Assembly (NCBI GenBank): GCA_963971285.1
Contig: OZ020248.1
Span: 18,848,001 to 18,912,000 of the forward strand
Length of the DNA: 64,000 bases
Reading direction: 5' to 3'
DNA from: Astropecten irregularis
Lineage: Eukaryota; Echinodermata; Asteroidea; Paxillosida; Astropectinidae
How positions within the stretch are numbered: the stretch's first letter is position 1; each line of letters starts with the position of its first letter. The position numbers were made by a program, and so were the translations under genes. A model generated the notes under the pieces. The model did not search any database, was not told the origin of the DNA, and saw nothing but the letters and a program-made list of their open reading frames with translations. Positions 43,001 through 58,000 of this stretch are shown here, in pieces.

Positions 43001-46000
43001 TATTTACCTATAATTTACAGGGTATAAAGATGGTGATGTATGAACATACCGTTAGAATGTTTCTGCCTGAAATGCTGTATTTATCCAGAAAAGAGTAAAG
43101 CAAATGACCAAAAACAATTTTGATCTTCAGCAGTGAATTTGATTTTTAAAATACCGTGGGCATTTTTCACTGTTTTCTAAAAAAGTGGGCACCGTATGGG
43201 ACAAGGAATATCACAGATGACTGGTACTGGTACTGGTATCTTCCTTGATATTTTTGCCCATGAATCTGTGTTTCTTTGACAAAAACCAAAGTATGATATC
43301 ATCTTTAAGTCTTGCTGACTCTTGTTAAAATAAAGTTCATCGGGGATTCACTGAATTCATTTGTTTCCAATAGTATGGTATGGAAACAAATCATTGAATT
43401 TGTATGTACTCAACAGATACAAAGTACATGTATATTGTATTATTATATAACACCTTAGTAGATCCTTGTCATTTGATTGGAGGATTGTATGTCACGTGAT
43501 ATTTGATAAATAGACCAATTCATGGCTTACGTCACAACCGTTGAAATTTGTTCCATCCACCGTGCATTTTTGGTGCCATCCGATTTGTACCATTGCACGC
43601 CAGGGACTCTAATACGTGATTGGTCAAGCGGCGTTCCATTTATTTGTCACTGCGTGCGCGCGTACGCGTTGGTGTGCAACGCGCGTTACTGTAATAAGAG
43701 CAATATAGTTTGCCAAGATTTTAATTTTTTTTTGTCTCGCTAACTCTTAAAATGTTATCCTCCAATCAAAATCAAATGACAAAGATCTACTTAGATGTTA
43801 TATAAAACAAATAATGAATGTTTCACATTCGTAGAATGGTAAAAATAATTTCATTCGGTGACAGATGGACTGTTCCATTCCACTCGGCTTCGCCTCGTGA
43901 AATGGAACAGTCCATCTGTCACCTCATGAAATTATTTTTACCATTCTACTCATAAACATTCATTATTTGTATAGTATTCTTCACAAAAGCTGTCAAGTTT
44001 GATCTTTTAAACATAATGAACCCATCAGTTTAATAACGAGTCATCTGTTGGCATCATAGATGTTATGGTAAATCAAAATTTGTTCTTGGTAGCTAGTTGC
44101 TAAAATCTACTGAAATACATAGTGCTGTAAAGGTAAGGCAAACCTTACATTGGAATGGACTGTTCTGATTTTGTACTTAAGCCCCACCCACCTTAGCAAC
44201 GCCACATGTTTTATGAACCTTGTCTGACCGAGTTTGATCAAGGATCAAGGTAAAGGATGGCAACGACTCTAACTGTTCAATGCCCACAGTTTGATTGACA
44301 GTTCGGAAGGGTCCATTGTTTGTACAACAAAGTACATGATTCTATGTTATGACTGTGATGAGTATAAACCATTCCTTCTTCCCTCCTCCAGTGCCGGCCT
44401 CGGAGCTAATGGACCAAGTCCTTGATGCAGATGCTGCTGAAGATGATGATCGCATTGATGGTCTGCTGTGCGGTGCCCTGAAGACACTAAAGAGCACCAG
44501 GGCTAAGCCTGGTGCTCAGCTCTTCCTCAGCCTGATGTACCTTGCCAAGATCAAACCCATGCTGTTTGAATCTGATGACGTAGTTGATGTATGATGAACT
44601 TCCCTGTTTCAGATCAAAATCCTCATATTTGTTTAACCCTTAGAAAGAGCCTAAGCTTTCTGATTCCATCTCATAGTTTGTTGTGGGAAGAGACAGTACT
44701 GTATAATATGCTGTAAGGAAACTGCTCAGTCTGAATTTTGGGTTGGGTTTAAGTGTACTGTTAGCAAGATGTTTACTGCTACCACCTTGTACTTTTGGGC
44801 CACTGTACAGTGTATTGCCATTGCATGTCAACTTTCTCTGCTTTTAACAGGAGTGTTTAATGAAATGATAACAAAATGATGAAACAGATGAAATTGAAAG
44901 GTTTTGTACGATCATTATTGGTTTCATAAATGGTTCATTTGGGCAAGCCCTTGTTCGAAACATTGGCTCAGCCTTCGGCTTCGGCTTTGGTTCCATTGTA
45001 CATAAATTGTTATGTTACAGGTATCAAAGTACAGAATTCTGAGGTAGCCACTGTGTTTAGAAAAAAGAAAATAGAGCTGCAACCTCAACAGAAAACAATA
45101 TGCATTTTTAGCTTGGAGATGATTAGAGACTTAGCCTAAGCCAGAGCCAGAGCCAGAGCAACAACAGAGTTTATATAAAGGGCATAAATAGTAATATAAG
45201 AACCATTTTTCTTCTTCTTCCATTGCAGTATGTGTGCAGTCTGCTGAAGAGAGACATTAGCCTTAGCTTTAAGAGCAAAGGCAACCCGCTGGTATCTGTA
45301 CTAGCCTGTAACCTCCTCATGCATGCATATCTCTATGAAGACAACTGGCCTCTTGCATTTGTCAAGGTAAGAGACTCATCCCAGGCTATTTTAGTCAATT
45401 GTGAATTGAAGATGCAATGTCTGATTTTAGGCCCTGAAAAATAGACTTGGATTTTGAAAGTGTTCGAGGTCAGGAAAAATGTTTTTTTTTTTAATCTTTC
45501 AATTTAATTCATTGAAGAGTAAACAAAGAAAGATTGATTGGAGCAGGATTCGAACCAGTGACCTCCAGAATATCATACCAGTGGTCTACCAACTGAGCTA
45601 TCCAGCCCTATGTTGGTGGTGTCCCTAATAGTCAATTATCTATTTTCGTTTGGCAGACAGAAGCCATGAAACCATACCGCTATATCCCAAGGATCATTGA
45701 ATATGTGCAGCATTAGCAATACTGCAACCTGAGAAACAGCACATGTTTGAGTGATCCCCATGTAGTGTTTCTCAGGTTGCAGCATTGTTAATGCGCATAT
45801 CGATAAAATGATCCTTGGGATATAGTGGTATGTGAGTGGTTTCATGGCTTCTGACTGCCAAATGCACAAAGATGATTGGCAATTAGGAACACCACCAACG
45901 TAGGACTGGGTAGCTCAGTTGGGAGAGTGCCGGTACGGTATTCAGAAGGTCGCTGGTTCAAATCCCGCTCGTCAGTTTTTCTTTGTTTCTTTTTTCAATG

Positions 46001-49000
46001 ACAAAAATGTATTACCAGTAAAGGCTGACATGTTTTCTTCCTGTGCCTGTCCTGTTTTGTCTCCAAACTCAGGTGTACCTGGAGGATGCTATGGGTGAGA
46101 GGGTCTGGGTAGACCAAACCAGCTGCCGGGAATTCTGCAGTAACATCCAGACAGCATTCGGCACCAAGATGCCTCCACGCCACCTCATGCTGCCCATGGA
46201 ACAGCTCAGACATGCTAGCAATAATCCCGATCAAACCAGTAGGTTCTTGCTTTTTGGCATTACTCCAATTAATTTTGTTTACTCCTTGAAAAACGATTTT
46301 GTTCTTCTGTAACCCTTACTCGAGAAGTTATTTGTAACTTTTAACTGAAACTTTAAACTTGAACTCCAAAAAAGTGATCTGCTTATCCATGGAGACTTGT
46401 GCTGTGCTGACATGCCCATATTGTGCTCACAGTATTTACATAGGGGTGCGAGTGAAAAACGAAGAGGTGTTTAGAGCTTGAGATGGCATGCGGTTGGCCA
46501 CATATCCCTCAGGGCTGGTAGTGCCAGATTCTGGAAGTGGCAGATTGTTGAAGCCGACAGAGTAGATGGTGGTAATCTGTTCCACACAGGTATAATGCGC
46601 ACAAATAAGGAGAATTTGAAGACATTTACCCTTGGCAGGATTGTCATCATGTCATTTAAAGTATGCTTGTTTCTTGAAGAAGCTTAAAGAGTACCAAATA
46701 CTGCCGAGTACTGTCACAACCAAGTACCAAGACAGGTCGAGTACTTTGTCAGCAGAGTACAAGTTCTGGTTTCTGAGTACAAGTAAAAGTACATATACTT
46801 GTACTTCCGAGAATGAGTACAACTACAAGTACTTCTAATTGCTGTACAAATCCAAGTACATGTACTTGCAATTCATAGCACTTATAGATATGTACTTGAT
46901 AAGTTGGTGCAAATTGTGAGTTAAAAAATTAAACAGATGGTGTATGAGTACCAGTATTACAGTGCGACTGGCTAATAAAAAAACTGTACTATCGTCAAAT
47001 ATCCACACTGGAAACTGACTGAATTTAAAGTCATTGAAAAATTGAATTAAGAAAAATTGACTGGAAAAATTTACCTGTACGGTATTCAGGAGGTCGCCGA
47101 TTGGAATCCCGCTCCAGTCAATTTTTCTTTGTTCACTTTTCAAAAACTATACTGATTGAAAAATGAAAAAGTGAAGTCGGATGTTTGTAAAACAGGAAGG
47201 AAACCTATCAACTTACATGTACCAGCCTGTGATTAAGGATTATTTATCGAGTACTGTTAATCGAGTACGAGTACTTAGATGCTCGAGCACAATTTGTGGA
47301 TGTCGAGTTCCAAGTATTTTGTAGCCGAATACAAGAACTGTAGTTAAAGTACAAGTACCATGACGTACAGATACAAGTAATCTGAAAACACGACTACCAA
47401 GTATGAGTACTGCAACACTGGCAGTAGTGCTCCATTGTTAATGAGATGCTTTCTTGTTTGCAGGTGGAAGTCCAATCCGAGATGACAGTGATGAGTCTTC
47501 TTCTGCACATGCAACGGAGGAGATCGATCTGACTGCTGACCTGCAAGCTGAGGGTGTCACTCCAAGGTACTAGGAACATGAAAACCTCCTCCCACTCAAG
47601 AAACTGAACTTCTTTCACTACCAAATTAAGGGACATTAAACAGTCGCACAAACTGATCGTCGCTAAATAATGAAAAATCAGTACAATTTTAGGTTTTTGA
47701 AAGGACTTAGTAATAGTATCTGTTCAGTTTATAGTAACACCATGATGAAAAGGTTCTTAAAGGTATAATACATGATTGGTAAAGGTCACAGAACGGCACT
47801 CACACTTTGTCTGATCCAATAGGTGCATGCACCGGTAATAATAATGACCTTTGAAAATTTGAGCTCAGTCAGACTTCTGAATCACAAGAAAATAGCAAAG
47901 GAATTTGTCTTATTAATTGTAGAGGATGGTTTTGATCAAATTTCTGGATAAATACACCATTTCAGGCGGAAATATTTTAACGATATGTTTCTACCAACAC
48001 CATCTTCACACCCTGAAAGTTATATGTAAATCTGTGTCCATTTCTGTTTGGGTATGTTTTACCAATCCTGTACTGTATCTTTAAGGAGGTGCATTAGTTA
48101 TGACATACAACTAGAGATCTCCTTGGCGTATTTGTTGATTGTCCTTGAGATATATACTTTGCTCACTTGTAACCACAGATACAGCCTACTGAAGGACACC
48201 ATCGAGACTTACGTAGTCGACTTTGTTCGTGATCAGCTAACCCGACGCCAGGGCATGGATACACCTCGGAACCTACTACGTGTTCTGACGGCAGCTTGTG
48301 GCTTCCCCGAGGTACGGCTGCTAGCTGCACAAAGACTAGAGATGTGGCTCCAGAATCCCAAGGTAAAGATTAGCAAGACTACATTGCATATCATAGACCC
48401 TATGCGTAGACCCTTTTGTGGGTAGCTTACCTATGGGGCTGTACGTTTTCAGACGTTTTCATGCCGACTTTTCAGACCCTCCCTCCCCCCTGTACGCACG
48501 ACGTAGGCATCGGTCCCAACCCCCCTCCCCGCTGTATGCATCACATTCCACATTATAATTTTTAAATTCTCAAGGTACCTTGCTTTAGCATCATTAAAAT
48601 GTCATGTGCAGTAATATTCTACATTTGGGCTGGTACCATTATTGGGACGTCAATTCCAAGTTCTGAAATAAATGACTAAAGTGAAAACAGGAATTTATAC
48701 TAGGTTTTTTACTATTTCTTATTTTTTGGAATTAGAAAAAAGAAAAAAATAATCCTGTTGCTTTTTTGGTCTCTTTTTCTCTCTTTTCGTGCTAAATTAT
48801 TAAATGCAAATCTTTGGTTTGCATACGGTACACACTGGCCTGGGAACCCCCCCCCCCATCTGCATGACGTATGCATTGGCACTAACCCTCCCTCCCCCCC
48901 TCCCCCTCTCGTACATACGTACTTTATGGATTGTTCCTATGGGATTTTGTGTACACAATTATAGTGTAGAGACCAGAACTGTAATGACTCGAGACAATGA

Positions 49001-52000
49001 CTCGACTCGAGTCCGACTTGAGTCATATTTTTTGCCGTCTCTCATTACAATGGCTCAACTCCATCCACTCGAGATAAGACTTGAGTCTCCCGAAAATGGG
49101 AAAAACAATTGCGAAAAATATTTAGACATATGCGGTTCACGTGCCAGGTTTGTAAAACAGTGGCCATCTGCCAGCTTCCTTGCACTATGTGACATGTATG
49201 GTATTCTATGGCCCTCAGTGGTAGGAAAGAAATCCGAATAAAGTGTTTCATCACAGGTTGTGATCCAGATGTGAATCTTTTAAAAAGCAAACAAATTCCA
49301 GGTGTTTTGTTTATTTCCAAATATTTGTGACTTGAATTTACTCGAGCTAAATAATTGAGTCTGCTCAAATTCACTCGACATTCTTGATATAATGACTCAA
49401 CTTGAGTCACAAAAAACAGTGACTCGTTACTACTCTGCTGGAGACTTTGTTATTAGACTTTGCCACCTCTTGGCACGAGGCTTCCCTGCTTCTAATTGTC
49501 ACTTTCCATGCATTCTTTTTCAGCTGACCCGTCCTGCCCAGGAGCTCCTGATGGCAGTCTGTCTGAACTGTGATACCCATGGCCAGGAAGATGTAGAGGT
49601 CATAGGTCATCTCATTAAGATTCGACTCAAGACTAAGCCCCTCATCAATCATTACATGCTCAGCATGAAGTAAGTACACACTGCATTCTGATCAAGAATT
49701 AATAATGAAATTTTACGTCATTAAAAAATGAACAAAGAAAAATTTCCTGGAGTGGGATTCAAACCAGCTACCTCCGGAATACCGCATTGGCACTCTTAAC
49801 CAACTGAGCTACCCAGCCCTATGTTGGTGGTGTCTCTAATAGTCAATCATCTTGACTATTAAGAAAAGTAAGTTAGTAAGAATGCTGGTATGATATTCCA
49901 GAGGTTGCTGGTTCGATTCCTGCTCCTGTCAATTTTTCTCTGTCCCAGTATTTGTTTGTAACGGGTTTACGCTGTCAAAGATTGGTTTTTACTCAAACAT
50001 TGTAAATGGTTTATTCCCTGAAGTTAAGAATATTTTTGTTAGTATTGCCCCTATCTACCTCAGTTGGTAGAGGGCCGGTATGGTATCCTGATGATCGCTT
50101 GTTCAAATCATGCTCCAGTCAATTTTTCTTTGTTCATTTTTACATTCAATTGACAGTACCAATATTAATTGTAATGGCTTTGTTATCACCTATTAATATG
50201 CATGTTTGCGATGTCCCTTTTGAAAGCCAATCTTTAGTGCATTATTTGAGTAAAATTTTCCCTCCGAAAACTTGAAAGCACAGAGAACATCTGTCACAAA
50301 CCTAAAAGACAAGAACCAGACTCATTATTCCCGCAAGAAGGATACAAAAGTTTTATTTCAAAAGTAGCCTGCTAAGTATTGTGGAGTGTTCCCCATGAAC
50401 TAAGATGATCTTTTCATTGGTGTTTGTGTTGACAGAGAGTCGTTGAATCAGCATTCAGACAACCTATCCACCTTGTTGAAACATACCATCTACAATGAGC
50501 TGTCTAATTCACGTAATCCGAACAACATGCCACTACTCGCTACAATCTTCCAGCACTCACCAGAAGCATCAGCTAAGGTGAGAATGAGATCAAGATCTTT
50601 ATTAGGGTCCATGTCTCACAACCGTACAACATGATTGGCTCAACTGTTGTTTGAAAAAAAAACGGATCTTGAGATTTCTGCTGAGTCTGGAGTTCCATAT
50701 CTTCTTCGTCTTATGTAGCACTCTCCATGCTTGGGTTTTTCTTGTAACAATGCCTCTTTCTGTACTTGTCCAAGAACTGAGGTATTGAAAATGCCCTACT
50801 TTATCCAGTGTGGTATTATCTAGGGTATAGATGAACATCACAGTCACAGATCTGCTTCCTGCAAAATTATGTGCTTATGGACCTCATTGTTTGCTTACAG
50901 GCTTAGCGCCAAATATCCACTCTAGCTGAGTAAGCAAAAATATCCTTAGATATGGAAATACACACATGCACAATTAAAAAGTGTTGGCTTAATTTGGAAA
51001 ACTGTGAAATAGGATCTCATAAATGCAAAATGGTCTGCTTCAGTAAGCATGATTTCTCTTCAGTAAGCTCGATTTCTGTGCTCATAGTAAGCAGAGCATA
51101 ACATTGGACCTGAATGGCTTCAGTCATATCATTGTGCGTATTGGTTCCATGTAATTTCTGACCACTCTCAATCTCTCATACACATGAGCCTATGTTGAGG
51201 GGTAACCCCGGCCTCGATTTTTGACACTTTTTGGCACCAATGCATGCCTTTGTCATGACTGAAAAGGTCTTTCAAAAAGTGGGGTGCTGTGGCCTTGTGG
51301 TCTGGCGTGTCATACTCAAGATCTTGTGGTCAATCTACAGATTGTGGGTTTGAATCTAGCCATGAGCTACTGGTACTTGCGTCTTGGGCAAGACACTTTG
51401 TCACATATTGCTCCTATTCACCCAGGTGTATATGGGTACCAGTGAGGGTAGAGATGGCTTTTTGATTAGCCTCCCCAGGGAGCTGAGATTGTTTCAGGAA
51501 TGTGAATGGGGTCCGATGACCAAGGATAGTAATAGTGTACCTCTGAGTGGTATTTTGTAGATATTATAAATTATAAATGTTATTAATAATTATTGTTGTT
51601 TAATACAATATTAGTGAGGCATTAATGAACACTACGTATCAAACAATAAGGAAATAATCATAGAAAACTTTATTTGTATCCTTTTCATTTCTCCTAAAAG
51701 TATTTAGCCAATGTGTTCCAAGACCTTCTGATGAACAGAGAAGACTTTCTGCGAGCAGTGAGGGCGCTGTTTAGAGAGATTGTCAAATCCCTTCGGTACG
51801 ATTTGGACTTCCCAGCCTTTTGCCGAGGTCTGATGAAGGAACGCACCGACAAGCAGTTCCTGGATTTGGAGGCCCAGTACAAGGTAACAAGAAGATCGGT
51901 TTATTATGAGTAGACATGTGATCAGAGGTTGATTTCAGGTAGCCCTACGATCGCTTGTAACTCGAGTTATGAAGGACAACCCATCGTATCCTACATAGGG

Positions 52001-55000
52001 CTGCTATGCATCGTCAGACTGAATGATTGAAAGTAAAGTTACAATGAGTTTGGTGAAGTGGATCCCAGATTCAATAATTGAAAGTTGTTTGTTTGTGTGA
52101 AGAGGAGTGTCCAGATGGCTATAGCACTAGACATCGGACATACGCAGTTCCTTAAACATTATGGTAACAGATGACATGCTTGTCCTCAAAAATATTCCAA
52201 ACTGATTTATGGATTGGAAATATTAGTGTGGTAGTGTGCAGGCAAACGTTGTATGTGTGAGTTTGGACATCGTTTTTGTGAGTTGGGATTAACGTCCTGT
52301 TTACTCAAAGGCACAACGCTCCAATACACAAACATGACGCTCAATCAATTAAAAAAAAACTCGTAATGCTTAAGAGTATGGAGGGCCTTTTAGAAAGAAT
52401 CTGCTAGAATTTAAACATCAGGCCCGTTTTTCCCTAATTATATATTTCAGGTCATTATTTTGATTGATAAGCAGTTTATAGCAGTTAATTACTTGAATTG
52501 ATTGCAACTCATTAGATGTTGTCTTGTTTGTTTGTTTGACTCAGGATCGTATGTTGCTTTCTCTGACTGATCTGGTTGTACTTGCTGCTCTTCTAAGTGT
52601 CAGCCCGGCCATCAAGGAAGCAGTAGCAGCTTATACTAGGGGAGACAGGAAAGGTATGTCACTTACATTGAGGATGGTGATGGTGGAAACAAACTATAAA
52701 AATGTTATCATATGACAGAGTCTGGTGAAGTAGAATTATAATATTGATAACATTTATAGGCATAACCGAGGATGGGACCTTAGGGAGACATTCCCATAGG
52801 GTCGTGCACAAACTTTACTTACCTATACATTTCTAAACATCCCCCAAACCAATGAACTTGAAATTGACATATGTTCATATTGAGAGCATTTTCTGTCTTC
52901 TATTAAAATATTGACAGGAAAAATACGTCTTTAAAAGGAAGCTGGTACCTTAGGGTGACATCGAAAAGTCTCCCTAAATCCCGATGTCTCCCTAATGCCC
53001 ACTTTTACACACTTACGTGTCTCCCTAATACCCTTTATTGTAATTATATTACATGCAAACATGTCCACCCAGCTGGGTGTTCAAGGCGCAGCAAACTTGA
53101 AGACAAGATGCCTGAAAGTAATACAGGTGAACAAATTACTCATTGAAAACTTGTGCCAGTGAGTTAACTTTTGTGGTACAAGAACAAGGTGGAGAGGTAG
53201 TGAGTTCCAGATGTAAGGAGCTGCCACAGAAAAGGACCTGTCACCCCAGGAGTGCCCAGACTTGTGTTCCTTGAGCATGCTTCTGGATCACAGATTTCTT
53301 TCGGGAGTATAAGCTTGAAGTAGATCGGAAATGTAGGTCTGACCTCTGCCGTTGGGTGCTTTTTGGACAAAAAGTGCCAACTTAAAGATGAACTATCTCC
53401 TTCAAATTGGAGATTGCAGCCCAGTCAAACCTATACATTGCCTTACATTTAATTCACCCCTCATTAAATCTGTAATGCCATCGAGTGCTAAGACAGTCTG
53501 GGACTGTTTGTTGAGAATATAGCCAGGCAGTTTGAGACCTATTACTTGAGCACCAGATGTGACTGTTCGGTCATGTGGCTAGATTCTCTACGAGTGATTC
53601 TGCCAGGCGGATTCTCTCTTTGAGAGAACCTACCGGTAGTGGTAGGACTCTGACACGTGGTTGAGTCAGATGGATCGTTATTTTGCTGTGATGGGGATGG
53701 GTCATGTGGCTGCTTGGAGGATGGCTATCAGAAGACAGAAGGAGTACCGCTCGAAGGTAGATGCGGCAAAGTGCTGCCATGGGCATGCTCCCACTGATTG
53801 ATTGATTGAGTTTAAGGTACTTTTAGGGTTAATAGATCTAGACGATCTAGAATTAACTTTTCAAAATTCAGCCCAGCTATCAAGATGACTTTGATAGCTT
53901 TATATCACTGTTGAGTTACATTGCTCATATGGATTTTAATATCTGGTACATGTCTTGTGTATTGAATACAGTCACATTGAGATTGTTGCTTTGTTTGCTT
54001 CTAGATATGGATGTACTAAGAACCTTTCAGAACCAGGCTTCTGTTATGCAGAGAGATGCCGTATGGTGGCTGCACACTGTGGTACCAAAGATGTTCAAAG
54101 TCAACCAGCAAGACTTCAATCAATGGTAAATAAGAGACATTGACTTATGTTATATTCATAGTGAGGCCCACTGGAAGCTATGCCACTCCACTTCATAGCT
54201 TTTCGGTTGTCTTTCCCTGGTGCTTGGTAGTATACAGGGTGAGTCAAAAAGAACTTGACCAGAATCTGTGATGTTTCTCAAAAGAAGAAATAAATTACCC
54301 TAAAAAGTTCAGTAAAGCATTATACAACAAATTGATAATTCCTAGGAGGAGTTATGCCCATTTTAATGAAGGTATTCATTTTGCAACTTTTTCTTAGCTT
54401 AAATGTATTTAAATGACTCTTTGATAGACTTAACTACTTACTGAGTTGTTTAGATTCAGTCAAGCATTAACATTCCATGATCATTATATTGGTGTTCCAC
54501 TGTAGTACTGGTATCTGTGTTGGTAGATGGAAGTTTTTGCTCTCAGTTAATCTTAAACTCTTTGAGTCCTGGGGCCTTTCTCAAACCTCGTCTCAGGCTC
54601 CGGCTCTGGCTCCATGGTATCAAAATAGAGGCTTTTGGCTGTGGTTCGGAAGTAGATTCTCTGGTTTGAAAAAGAAAACAGAGCTTCAGCTTCAATGAAA
54701 AACCACAACCTATATTTTCAGCATATGGTTGCAGAGATGAAGCTGGAGCCTGAGCTAAGCTTTGAGAAAGGCTCCAAAAACATTGGAGGCTCTTATCTAT
54801 TTCTTACAAACCTTGCTCCTATGTATTAGCCATTTTCAATTGAAGCGACCTGATCTGAACTGAAGAAGACAATGTGATGCTCATTGAACCAGTCTGTAGT
54901 GTACCACCAAACTTCATAGATTGATTTATAATAAATCTGAACTTAAATCTCTTGTAAGTTCACAGCTTCATGTATTTGGTAATTCTGATCTTGTTTGCAG

Positions 55001-58000
55001 CTTGCAGAAGGTATTGTTCATGGAGCCTGCAGAATCCTACTGCAGTAAGGACAACTGGCCCCCAGAGTCTGATAGATCGTAAGTAGTACGAAGAGTCTAG
55101 TACTCAGAAGCAGGGCCCAATTTCATGGAATCCGTTACCGTATTAAGCAAACATTCTTCGCTTACGATAGCAGACTTTTTGGCTTACGGTTGGCATATTT
55201 CACTGGAGAGTTGCCATCTTCCTAAGCAGGGACTTTCTGCAGAATGCACGTTAGCAGAAAAAAAAACAATTTCATGGAGCTGTTAAATACAAAACAATTG
55301 CTTAGCACAAAATGTTTTGTTCAATAAAACAAACCATCATTAAAAAATCTTGATATTCATGGTCAGCGAACAACAGCCAAAGAACAATCACAAGTGATAC
55401 TCAACACATGGAAATTTGGTAGTTAATCCTGTTTTTATTATAACAAGAATTTCATGGTTTAGCAAATGTTTGTGCTAAGCACGGCCATGAAATTGGCCTC
55501 AGGTTGTGGTCATCTATATGGCACATTGAAATCTAAAACAGTTCTGGAGATTCTGATGATTTAAGGAAACAGAACGTTAGCATTGATATGCATTAATTTG
55601 AATTGCCACAATTGAACACACATGCTTGCAATTTGACATGAACCTTTTTGTCGTCATTCTCTAGATTGCTGATGTCTCTCTTGTCGGAGGTACCTGTTCA
55701 AGAGGATACCCTGATGAGGGTCCTTGTGATGGGTCTCTCACGGGAGCTTTCCTTGTCAGCTGGAGATGGCCTTGAACTAGCCGACAAGCTGGTGAAGAGA
55801 GCAGCGGTACTCTATGCTGAAGGTGAGTAGGTTCCCCCTCTCAGTCAGATTGTCAAGAGGCCTCTTTCTTGTCAAGATTTCTCCATGTGATTACTGATTA
55901 GCCTAGCGGTCAATGCCATTAAGTTTGAAGAGTGACCTTAAAGGTATAATACATGATTGGTAATGGTCACAGTACAGCACCCACACTTTGTCTGATCCAG
56001 CAGATACATGAATGATAAACCTGTGCTTAAAATTTGAGCTCAATCAGACATCTAAGTCACAAAAAAATAGTGAAAACCCGACTCAATTTTTCTTATAAAA
56101 CATAAAGAATGGCTTTGATCTTACCCTGAGATCAAATCTGTCTGCCAGTCTTGGTCTTGGCTTTACTAATTTCTGGATAAATACAGCATTTTAGGCGGAA
56201 ACATTTTAACGGTATGTTTCTACCACCACCATCTTTATACCCCGAAAGTTATACATAAATCTGTCAACAAATTTCAACCTTTTTATCTATAGAATATCAC
56301 ATGACATACAATCCTCCAATCAAATGACAAGGCTCTACTAAGGTGTTACAGTGTATATAATATCTTTCGCTCCAAGAGATGATTTCTCACTATATAACAA
56401 TAATTTGATTTCTGACCATAGATTTCCCTGTGCTGAAGGTTGAGAGGGTACAGTTAATTGATGCAGTGCTGAATCTGTGTGCGTATCATCACCCAGAAAA
56501 CATACAACTACCACAAGGGTAGGTTTAAGAACGTCAAGTGCATGTCTTAATTACCTGTTTGACCCACGAATGTAATATGCTAAATGATATTGCAGTACCT
56601 GTTCGTGAAATAAATTTTTGAGACGTGATATCTTTGTGTAACATTAAATGTAAAAACCTTACATTTCCATCTTCCAGAATGTGGGTTATTACCTCTTGTA
56701 TTTAAAGGCATTGCATACGTTTGGTAATGACTCTGAAAATTTATGGCAATAAAAACTTACTTGGTGAGAAGTACAGCTGCTTTGGATAGTATAATGCATA
56801 TTGAGAAACGTTCAATTCGAAGTACCGCGGTTATGGAAAAATATGTCACTTTTTATCTCCAAAAATTATGAATCTGAGAAGCGTTATGGCCGTAACGCTT
56901 CTCAGCTATTGACTTACTGTTATCTGGCGTGAAATAACCGCTCTAGTTTGTCGCCAAAATCTCACAAACGCTACCACCTTTTGAATTGAAACTTTCACAG
57001 GTTAGTTTTATGGTATATATATACAATTATATTGGTTTGAAACAAACAATAGGCTCAATTTTCCAAACGTATGCAATCCCTTTAAATGGACTTTATTCTG
57101 ATTGACTGCGATAAAAGCTAGGCCAGCCTGTCATGAATTTTTTGTTTCTTAATTAATTGTCATTAATCCAGGACAGTTTTCCTTTGCCAAGATAATAATG
57201 AAAACTTATACCTTTTCCTACCTTGTACGATGAACGCTGAGATTTATTATTTGCTTTACTGTTGGACATTGGATATTTGAGACTAATTGTGTAGAAATCA
57301 GTCACATTTGAAAAATTGCTATATATTGTGGTTCCTCATGGAGCCAGCCTATGCATTGAAGTGTCTCTTGAGGACAGTAAAGGCCGATTCATACTCGCTG
57401 CGTATTCACTACGTACGCAGCATCTAGCGTGGCGTTCCATTTCGAAGTGTCTGCCCTGTGGGTAAGAACATGCACTGTGTACTAAAAGTGCGTGTCTTTG
57501 TGCGCAGCATTTGAAAATAAGAACAATTTGTACGCACCAATTTGATACGTATTCGGACAAGTTAAAACATTTCAACATCAGCAGAGACTTGAAAGATGGC
57601 TACGTATGACCATCAAATCTGACATTTGTGTTGTGCGTTGCACGTGCTTAAGCGCAGTGGGTAAGAACTAGCCTTGACAATCAGTAAACATGTATCAGTT
57701 TCCATATAGAGTTTGTTCATTAGAAGATCCTCTCTTATCTTGCCATAGGTACACACCACCAAGTCTGGCCATCTCAAACCTGTATTGGAAAGGCTGGATT
57801 CTACTGGTTGTTATCACCGCATTCAACCCTACTAACATCGGTGAGGAGTTTTACATTTTCTCTCCGTAATAGTGTGGTTTCGTATCCAGTGCAAGATGCG
57901 GTGGTCACCATACACATGACACTTGGGGGGCGCATTACATTACTCACAGTGTGAAATTAACTATGCATGTCATGCGCAAGACGGCAAAGAATGGTGGCAC

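Noticed and set aside
45903-45985. Functional tRNA gene
   Set aside because: A and B boxes are present but the same module recurs in many degraded, inverted copies attached to repeat sequence, so it is a tRNA-derived repeat head.
53164-53370. Host gene on the minus strand in INTS1 intron 11
   Set aside because: The adjacent frame encodes the standard LINE C-terminal FSVAAPYIWNSLP block, so it is a retrotransposon remnant.
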